Shown: positions 56,511 to 64,000 of the stretch, piece after piece
Layout of the letters: every line of letters starts with the position of its first letter
Position numbering within the stretch: the first letter of the stretch is position 1
DNA from: Zeugodacus cucurbitae
Taxonomy: Eukaryota; Arthropoda; Insecta; Diptera; Tephritidae
Length of the DNA: 64,000 nt
Assembly (NCBI RefSeq): GCF_028554725.1
Contig: NC_071671.1
Location: 57,306,501 to 57,370,500, forward strand
Direction: 5' to 3'
Translations under genes and position numbers: made by a program
The notes under the pieces: model-generated
Database searches by the model: none
What the model was told of the DNA's origin: nothing
The model's input: the letters and a program-made list of their open reading frames with translations, nothing else

Positions 56511-57960
56511 ATTCAATTTGAGCATTTTGCTCCCTTGAATGCCCCCAAAAACAAAGCCAGACCAAGCAGCCCACTAAGCAATACAGCGAAGCAAGCAAGC
56601 AGTCAAGCAATTGTGCGAGACGCGCGTTCGATCGTGCCAAAGTATCTGATATCTCAGTTGGTACACTTTGACTCCCCAGCCACTACATATCTACCAGCTA
56701 CTTGACTACAGTTAAACAGCAATGCAACATATGCGTTGCAACATGTTCGCTACGACAGGTAAGCGCCAAACGAAAGAGAGAGAGCGAACGAGAGCGTGTG
56801 TGTGAGAGCGTGAACTTGGAAGTCACTTGTGTGTGTATCTTTTTATCTTTTCGTTACATATTGTGTTAACTGATCTTATCAGCCTGAGTGTGTTTGGCTG
56901 TGTAGTGGTGCGCAATCGTAGGGAGCTCATCAATAATTAGTGTGATTTATTTCCCACTGATAAGCGTTTAAAGAAGGCCCTCTGAATGATACGTGTTCTT
57001 ATAAATTATTGTTAACAGAAGAAAAGTGGAAAGGCAAGTTTGAATTCTTGGTAGTACTTGTATTAATCGATGATCGTGTTGAAATAATTAGTGCTTTTGT
57101 TGGATAATTTCTTATGAAATTAGATCTGGTATTAGTAACATTTGATTACAGCGGAATAGTTTTCTTTATACTGCCATAGAGTGCGATCACCATGTACTAT
57201 TGAGTTAGTTAGTGATAAATATGTGTGGCTAAAGAAACAACCTTTTTCCGAAGTGTTAAAATATTAATAGGTTCGGCGTTTGAGATCTGGCCTCTCTATC
57301 TATCCTTTAATGTAGTACATAATATAATCAAAATAAACCAAGTAATTGTTATCACTTTAAGTTGGAGCAATGATCATTCACTGTTCGGCATGATTTAGAT
57401 CACATTCTGAACGGTTTCCTAAAATGCTTCGGCACTATTATATTCTCTTCTTTGAACTTTTCTTATAACTTATAACAAAAGGAGCTTTCCAGAAATCTTT
57501 AGCAATGTTTCAGGTTACATCTTCTGTGTAACCAGACAAACCGAATTTGAACCAAAGAGATTCATAAATATTGCTTTTGGCAATGTACATTAAGTTAGTG
57601 AAAATACTATTTTTATTTTGAGAAAACTAAGCATTTTTTCTGGTCCAGACTTTAACTGATATATTACGAATGAAGGGCGCCATCAATTCACCTATTCATA
57701 ATGAATTGTCCCACATATCTAACACTTAAATTTGACACACTTTGACAAATTTGCTTTGAAATATGATCGTCAAGGATCGTGAACGGCATAAACTTCTTTT
57801 GAGAGTGAAGAGAAGGCCTCTTGAGTTTGAATTAGAGCATTTTCTTCGCTCAGAACTCAATAGAATAGTCACAGGAAAGAACTCGCATATTTTGCAGATC
57901 CAAAAAGTTGAAATCGGTCCCGCCCTCGTTTCCCTTTATAACGCTAGGAACTTTTCAGTG
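56511..57960. other. GC-richer, GAGA-containing upstream region, then AT-rich DNA
   Basis: 56560-56830 is CpG-richer than its surroundings and includes GAGAGAGAGCGAACGAGAGC and TGTGTGAGAGCG (GAGA-factor type motifs) at about 56770-56815. On the plus strand ATGCAACATATGCG..ACGACAG|GTAAGC at 56722-56760 could be the start of a divergent transcript. From about 56830 on nothing is recognised. Confidence 0.4.
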
Positions 57961-57962
57961 TA

Positions 57963-58400
57963 TCTTGTCGATGTGTGTTCAGAAAATAACGGGAATTTCC
58001 AATTGTCAAATTTTCTTTTTATTATGTTTATATGAGCGTGGCAACTTTCGATTGTTTAAGGCTCACATTTCCTTACATGCTCATGGATTCTTGGCCAAAA
58101 ACAATACTGTAACGATGCCCCAGTCTTCATATTCCCGAGACAGGACTCTAACTGTGACCTATTTCTAAAAATAAAGTGAATCTCAAAGGGCCGTCGTTTT
58201 ACAAGCATACAAGAAATCGTTGAAAGAGCCAAACCCTATACCCAAAAATCGAGTTTGAGAAGTGTTTCGACGATTAGAAGAAGAAGCGTTAGCATAAGTA
58301 TAAGTATATCGAGAACTATTTTGTAGACGACAACAATAATGTGGACGAATGTATAAACATTTTTTCCAAAAAATTCCCGTTATTTTTTGTACACACCAGG
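57963..58400 (+). mobile_element. 438-bp mariner remnant with C-terminal transposase fragment
   Basis: The inverted ends both contain AAAATAACGGGAA after GTGTGT(A/T)CA and are flanked by TA (57961-57962 and 58401-58402). The interior jumps from the 5' UTR to the transposase tail. Between the ends the plus strand still spells LMDSWPKT, KNKVNLKGPSF, PKIEFEKCFDD and YFVDDNNNVDECI, interrupted by at least five stops. This is the usual C-terminal run (KxLxGRRF...KCFEDWKKR...GDYFEGDNxNVDE) of a mariner. The catalytic Asp motifs are unrecognisable. Confidence 0.8.
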
Positions 58401-58402
58401 TA

Positions 58403-59286
58403 TGTATATTTTTCCTTTTATTCTTCAATCCAAGCTCTTGATATTAATTAGAATATATTTTACTTTCATTTATCTGTACCGCCCTACATTTATCAGCTTA
58501 CATTGTGCAACTTTTTCACGCTTCTGCATTATGGCTCAAATTGAATTCACAACAAAATTTCACTTTTCACAGTGGAAACGAAAAAAAAAACAGAATAAAT
58601 TGAACACTCTTCATTACAAATGCATTCGAAAACAAGCCGGCGAAATGTCATTGCAACTTCAGTGGAAGCCGCAAAGTGGGAAGTCAAGATTTCAACAATT
58701 AGCACCTCCCTCAATAACTAAATATTTCACCTTTTCGTTTATCGATCTTTGTACATATATAATATATGATAAATATATGCAGTTGCATTATGGCGTTAAC
58801 TGCTATTAATTCTTATACGCTTTTGTACTTTTTGTTCCAGTTACATATTGATTGCTGTAGGTATGTATGTATGTGTGTGTAGATGCACCTAGAAAAGGTG
58901 CTAGGTTTTCTGAGAACTTTCCGCCGCTTACTTACATATGCACTTACAAGTTAGAAATTGATGCACCTCTGCTAAAATGTTTCGCTCGACTGATATATCG
59001 TGACGCTTGTATAAAAGAATTAGAAATTTATGACTTTCTCTTTTTACATTCTATTAAGCATTTGTAAGTATGTACATAGAGCGTTCTGGATTTTAATGCA
59101 ACAATTTAAGATGTGGAAAGTAAAAGCTAAATAGTAAATCTGAAGTAAGGAGAGTAAACATTAAAGCTTAGCTTAGCAAGTTAGTTTTCATTAAAATTAT
59201 ACTCGACTAGAATGACTTAGGCTGTTCTGTTAGAAATTTTTACAGACATAAAATATCTCTTGAGATCTTGCGGAGTTTTTGTTGAC
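58403..59286. other. Non-coding, no element recognised
   Basis: Short CATA/TGTA runs only. Confidence 0.35.
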
Positions 59287-59290
59287 TTAA

Positions 59291-60000
59291 GAGGTTACAT
59301 GGGTTTTGTCGGGTAAAAAATTATCTATTTTCAATAATTTTTTATTATATAGTTAATTCAAACTTTTTCTGTTTTATAGATACATATTTAAAGAATAATT
59401 TCTGAAATTTTCAAAAAAAAAAATTTAAACTCCATCATTGAGACATCATTTCCGGTGACCCCTCGGAAAAAAAGGTGCGTCCGCGTTGTCAGCATAACTC
59501 CTGACAGGATCATCCAAAATGAAAAAACAAAAATAAGTGTTCTAGATAAGACTATAAACTCGTGTTTGAACGAAGGAAAAACAAAAAAACTAAAAATTGG
59601 AATTTTGGCAGACATTTTTCCAAAAAAAAATAATAATTTCGGTCAAATTTGCTTGACATTTCGTTTTTTTTATTATTTGTAATTGAAAAAAGAAAAAATC
59701 CTTCGTTAAAGCACGAGTAAATTGTATCTCGAACACCTATGCAAAATTTCATCAAGATCGGTTAAGTAGTTTTCGAGAACATTTGACAACCGACTTTGAA
59801 AACATGGTTCCGAGAAAAACGCGTTTAAAGTTTTGAGTAACACTAATAACTGACTTGAAGCACACACTTTCCAAAGGTTATATCTCCGAAACTATTATTC
59901 GGATATTCAGAGGCTAAAAACAGGAATATTTTTAGTTTTTTTGAGCGTATCAAAGATACAAGTTTAAACAGTACTTTGTGAAATTTTTATTTAAAAATTC
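59291..60000. mobile_element. TTAA-type MITE, copy E (right end uncertain)
   Basis: The left end GAGGTTACATGGGTTTTGTC follows TTAA (59287-59290) and matches the inverted right end of copy D. The interior has CCGACTTTGAAAACATGG, CCGAGAAAAACGCGTTTAAA and AGTTTTGAGTAAC. A matching right terminus was not found, so the element is probably truncated or carries an insertion. Confidence 0.55.
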
Positions 60001-60290
60001 GGAAAACTCAGCCGTTGGCACTTCATCGCCCATGACGTGTCCGAAAAGATGGTCTGGACATGATAACTCATGACTGTTTCATCTAAAATATATCAATAAA
60101 CTAAAAATATTTCTATAGAATGTATATGGATAAATCTAGTTAATGAACGAAGGAAAAAAGAAAATATTGAAATTTGAATTTTTGACAGAATTTAAATCAA
60201 AAAACTCACTGTTTCGGTCAAATTTTCGGCACATATTGGCTCGAAAAAAATAGTTATCATAAAAATATAAAAAAATCCTTCGTTCATTAA
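59568..60290. repeat. Two direct copies of an inverted-repeat unit (GAACGAAGGA...TCCTTCGTTC)
   Basis: Copy 1 arms are at 59568-59577 and 59699-59707. Copy 2 arms TTAATGAACGAAGGA/TCCTTCGTTCATTAA are at 60140-60154 and 60276-60290. Both enclose similar A-rich interiors with TTTCGGTCAAATTT, and both are followed by related text (TCTCGAACACCTATGCAAA versus TTCGAAAGATGTGTGCAAA). So a larger unit was duplicated about 570 bp apart and has since diverged. The arms of copy 2 end in TTAA. Confidence 0.65.
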
Positions 60291-60345
60291 CTAAATAATG
60301 TTATTCGAAAGATGTGTGCAAATCGATCCATAACCTTTTGAGATA

Positions 60346-61265
60346 TCGTGTCCACCGAATTGAAAAATTGAGTTTTTTTTTTTTAAATCGGATTTAACTT
60401 TTTATTTAAATATGACATTTTATACCATAAATACTAAAAGATTATATAACGGTATTAAGCATATCTATGAAGTCCAATAATCAGCAGATTTGCTAATTAT
60501 GTGGCGAATCAGAATAAAATTGCAAATCATGAAAGCGTTCGTCAGTAAAAAATCCAAAGCTCTCAAACTATTTAGCATTAAGCAATGGGTTGTGTTCTTG
60601 GATGATCAACAAAAAGTGCCTCTGCAACTTTATAAATACGACAGCCCTAAAGTATGCAATATAAAGGTAAGAAGTGGAGTTACAGTGGAGCTCTAAATAT
60701 TGAAACAGTGATCTTATCCAACTTACAGATTTTTTATGTACTTTTTGTTCCACTATAAAAACAAATTTAAACAATTTATGAAACTAATAAAACATCTATT
60801 GGGAATCAGATTCTCATGTGGAAGTTTTGTGCGAGAATGGAGACAATATGACTATTAGACAATTGCTAGATGCTTAGACGAGATCTACTTCCTGTTTATG
60901 ATGGACAACTTGATTGACTCCGGCTAATGTAAGATCCCTCAATTGACCAAGTATTCCTTGGAATTTTTCATGACAGAAATATACTCGGAAGTTAACAGAT
61001 AAGTGAAATAAAGTAATTTAAAACTTGAAACCTTTTTTTGTAGTAGTTTATACCTTTAACCACGTCGAAAACCATTTTCAAATAACAAAATATTTAATAC
61101 CTCTGCCTTATAGTTTATTATAGTTCGCAACCGGAACATGAAAGAAAAACACATTAGTTACAGTGGTGCCGAAGGAAAATCACACATCGGTAAATTCAAG
61201 ATTAGTAAAAAGGAGATAATACAAACAAATTAGCCCTAAATAAACGAAAGCTATTCAATTTTTGC
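60346..61265. other. Non-coding; weak exon-like frame at 60484-60672
   Basis: A plus frame beginning near 60530 (MKAFVSKKSKALKLFSIKQW) reaches ATATAAAG|GTAAGA at about 60666. No homology or partner acceptor is seen, so it is not called as a gene. Confidence 0.2.
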
Positions 61266-61270
61266 AAAAA

Positions 61271-62453
61271 CTAATTGGACCTTATCAGTGTGGCTTTAGA
61301 CCTGGAAAGTCCACCATGGACCAGATATTCAACATGCCAAATCTTGGAGAAGACCCGTGAAAAGAGGATCGACACACACCACCTTTTTGTCGATTTCAAA
61401 GCTGCCTTTATGCCGCGATGTCTGAATTTGGTATCCCCGCAAAACTAATATGGCTGTGTAAGTTGACGTTGAGCAACACTAAAAGCTCCGTCATGATTGG
61501 GAAGGACCTCTCCGAGCTGTTCGATACCAAACGAGGTTTCAGACAAGGTGACTCACTATCGTGCGACTTCTTTAACCTGATGCTGGAGAAAATAATACGA
61601 GCTGCAGAGCTAAATAGAGAAGGTACAATCTTCTACAAGAGTGTACAGCTCCTGGCGTACGCCGAGGATGTTGATATCATCGGAAGCAACAACCGCGCCG
61701 TTTGTTCTGCTTTTTCCCGCATGGATAAAGAGGCGAAGCGAATGGGTCTGGAGGTGAATGAGGACAAGACGAAATATCTCCTGTCACCAAGCAAACAGTC
61801 GGCGCACTCGCGTCTTGGCTCCCATGTCACTGTTGACAGTCATAACTTCGAAGTTGTAGATAATTTCGTATACTTGGGAACCAGTATCAACAACACCAAC
61901 AATGTCAGCCTCGAAATCCAGCGCAGAATCACTCTTGCCAACAGGTACTACTTTGGGCTGAGTGGGCAATAGAACAGTAAAGTCCTCTCTCGACGAACCA
62001 AAATCAAACTCTACAAGTCGCTTATCATTCCCGTTCTGCTTTATGGTGCAGAAGCTTGGACGATGTCAACATCAGATGAGACGACACTAGACGACTTCGA
62101 GAGGAAAATTTTGCGCAAGATTTACGGACCTCAGAACATTGGCAACGGCGAATACCGCAGACGATGGAACGATGAGCTGTACGAGTTATACGACGACATT
62201 GACATAGTTCAGCGAATAAAAAGACAGCGGCTACGCTGGCTAGGTCATGTTGTCCGAATGGACGAAAACACTCCAGCCCTGAAAGTGTTCTGGTGGAAGC
62301 CGAGGAAGAGGGAGACCTCCACTCCGATGGAAGGACCAGGTGTCCCTCTCCTTAGATATGACATGGCTTCGCTTAGTATAACCAATTGGCGCCAATCTGC
62401 CAAAAGGAGGGATACGTGGCGCGGTGTTTTGACTCGGCTATAACCGCGTAAGC
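61271..62453 (+). pseudogene. Reverse transcriptase fragment with frameshifts, stops and YAED motif
   Basis: Corresponds to residues 595-996 of the intact copy. A frameshift occurs after STMDQIF, and a deletion removes the segment right after KAAF, where the intact copy reads DSTKRSCLYAAM. From 61418 the frame is open to a stop at 61970: MSEFGIPAKLI, RGFRQGDSLSCDFF, then LLAYAEDVDIIG. The catalytic YADD has become YAED, which alone would abolish polymerase activity. It resumes with SKVLSRRTKIKLYKSL, LYGAEAW and LRWLGHVVRMDE, then shifts frame again near 62290. The natural stop (DSAITA-stop) is preserved. Similarity elsewhere is high, so the two copies are from one recent family. Confidence 0.9.
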
Positions 62454-62456
62454 GGT
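62443..62456 (+). other. 3'-terminal hairpin enclosing the stop codon (truncated RTE copy)
   Basis: ACCGC-GTAA-GCGGT is a perfect 5-bp stem with a 4-nt loop holding the TAA stop. Compared with the full-length copy (ATCGC...GCGGT) the U-G pair is C-G, so the difference keeps the stem. Confidence 0.7.
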
Positions 62457-62481
62457 GTCTACGCCAGTCAAGAAGAAGAAG

Positions 62482-64000
62482 ATCTACACAAAATTTACTC
62501 ATAAAAGAACTTAACATTAAAATATTAACCGTTCCATGTACTCAGAACTTACTGTAAAACAACTGCTAACCCGCATGTGAGTGCAAAAGAAGTCATAAAA
62601 ACATAATAAATATCTTCCAACAGCCAAACGAAATTGTGCTGGTTCACTTGCAAAGGCATGGGGTCAAAGTGGGTACATATGTATGTGAAAATATGCAAAT
62701 AAAATTCTAAAACCACCGATGACAAAAATTCACAAGAAATACTTTATTTGAACACAATTTGTGTCAAGGGCAACACTGGCAAAGAAGTGTCTCGCTCGCA
62801 TCTCACTTGGGAGTTGTTGTGTATTTGTTTTAGAAATTTTTTGCGCGATCATTAAACAGACTGCAGATCTTTATCGCTGATATCCCAAAAAAACGCAGGC
62901 AAATAAACAGACTATCCTATATGTGAGCCCAATTGTTGACGTGTAATAAAGTTGTTGCTGCAGCTTTTGTTGACATTTAAAGCATTTTATTGCAAGCTCA
63001 GCATGAGCACTTTATTGGCTGGCCGGTTGGTTTTGTGGTGTTGGCGGTTCAAATTCAACTTTTTTTCGTATGACATTTTTTTTTGGCGTGTTCCATGGAA
63101 ATTAATTAATTTTTTGCTCTTTACTTTATGTTTCATTCATTACCGCTTATCGGAGCGATGGAAAAAAAAACAGTTTGAAGTCATAAAACACCCTCATGTC
63201 GGTTATCGTCTATATTTACAGTACTTGGTTTTCAGGCTGGGCGCGCCTTCAATAATTGAAATATACATTTTTTAATGCAATATTTACAAATTGCATTGCA
63301 TTGCAAATGGAAAAATAACAACAACAAAGAATATAAACAATTTTTAATAGGTTTTCGGTGTGTCAGTCGCCTTTCATCGGTCTATTGAACTTGCTGCAAG
63401 CTTTAAATTAGGTAGTAGGTGGCAGATTTCACACCCAAAAATCAATAAAAAATGTACTATATGCATATATAATGCGCCATTCAATGTCAAGGACAATGAT
63501 TTTTTCACAGTAGTTAATTTATTGAATTTTCACACCTACGAACAGGTAAATATGAACACGTCGACAAATGATTTCAATTTTACTAAGCGGTGAATTCAGT
63601 TTTATTATTGTTTGTTGTAAAGAAATATATTATTATTTTATATTTACATTTCCATATACAACTATATGAGTATCCATCAACATTTATGATCACTCATTAT
63701 TTTACTTAGTTAAAAAAAAAAGAATACTTAATACTTTTTATTGCCCTCTAGCATGTATCGTTGCAAATTGATTTTTCTCGAAATATATTTATTCATTATG
63801 CTGCACTAAAATGCATTTGAGCTGTTGATATGCTTGATTTAGCTGGCGCTAAAGCGTTTTAGATCGCTTTGTACACAAACAACCGTTCTCTCGCGTAAAT
63901 TAATTATTTGATTAATTGCTTTGCATGTAAGTGTTTTATTCGAAAAATATTTCGAATTCCTTTCAACAGTAGCAGCATAAAATATAAACTATTTTAAGGT
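62482..64000. other. AT-rich non-coding; no supported gene
   Basis: A plus frame at 63360-63593 has a weak acceptor-like GTGTGTCAG just before it (about 63360-63368) and CGAACAG|GTAAAT at about 63547. It has no recognisable domain and is left uncalled. Confidence 0.3.

Larger units (their letters stand above)
61271..62481 (+). mobile_element. 5'-truncated, dead copy of the RTE element
   Basis: It begins abruptly at the sequence matching residue 595 of the intact 996-aa protein (LIGPYQCGFRPGKST) and continues to the 3' end, CTACGCCAGTC followed by (AAG)n. Loss of the 5' two thirds is typical of incomplete target-primed reverse transcription. The copy is in the opposite orientation to the full element at 33.2-36.4 kb. 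Confidence 0.9.

Noticed and set aside
60484..60696. 68-codon plus frame containing AAAG|GTAAGA
   Set aside because: A single donor-like match without a partner acceptor or protein family.
63360..63593. 77-codon plus frame with acceptor- and donor-like edges
   Set aside because: Both splice-like matches are weak and the peptide is unrecognised.
1..64000. tRNA genes, rRNA, CRISPR arrays, bacterial operons
   Set aside because: No B-box-like GGTTCGAATCC with a paired cloverleaf, no rRNA-like conserved blocks, and no regularly spaced repeats with unique spacers; the DNA is eukaryotic.

Overview
The window reads as nuclear DNA of a higher dipteran fly, most likely a tephritid fruit fly. It is AT-rich, full of CAA/TTG and CATA microsatellites, and packed with decayed DNA transposons. 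One of these is a mariner of the DD41D 'rosa' type, a group first described from Ceratitis rosa and relatives. The tephritid assignment is inference; no species-diagnostic gene is present. I found no complete host protein-coding gene, tRNA, rRNA or CRISPR array.

Host layer. The best model is a minus-strand gene whose 5' end lies near 53.5-56.5 kb and whose first coding intron runs leftwards across the rest of the window. A putative TSS at about 56508 has a consensus Inr (TCAGTT) and a consensus DPE at exactly +28. A short leader exon ends in GTAAGT at 56429. A second exon (53583-53506) has an acceptor, an AUG in CAAAATGG context, 15 codons (MDIESDDSERWEDFF) and a GTAAG donor. At the far left (896/897) is a juxtaposed acceptor/donor, TTTTTGCAG|GTAAGT, with a long pyrimidine tract and a CTAAT branch site. 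This is the form of a Drosophila-type recursive splice site (ratchet point), a device used to remove very long introns. If both belong to one gene, the intron exceeds 52 kb. The gene itself is not identified.

Mobile layer, left to right: a Harbinger-like MITE (3.1 kb); an (AAAAT)n array (4.6-5.3 kb); remnants of RNase H-bearing non-LTR elements (9.0-10.1 kb, and 12.1-12.5 kb in opposite orientation); three adjacent TTAA-flanked MITEs (14.9-16.8 kb) and four more related copies at 19.6, 32.7, 52.4 and 59.3 kb; a Helitron helicase remnant (22.1 kb); a cluster of seven TATCGATA motifs (24.6-25.2 kb); a fresh 161-bp tandem duplication (25.5 kb); four internally deleted mariners (28.6, 31.3, 39.5 and 58.0 kb); a pogo-like MITE (32.3 kb); an intact RTE-type non-LTR retrotransposon with a 996-codon EN-RT ORF (33.2-36.4 kb, minus); a 990-bp Tc1-like element with long TIRs (41.2 kb); a 381-bp MITE (43.9 kb); a second, homogeneous (AAAAT)n array (48.8 kb); and a 5'-truncated dead copy of the RTE element (61.3-62.5 kb, plus).

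The least expected points are the recursive splice site, the RTE hairpin that encloses the ORF stop codon in both copies, the TTAA-MITE superfamily, and the TATCGATA cluster. All calls were made by eye from sequence; no database search was run.
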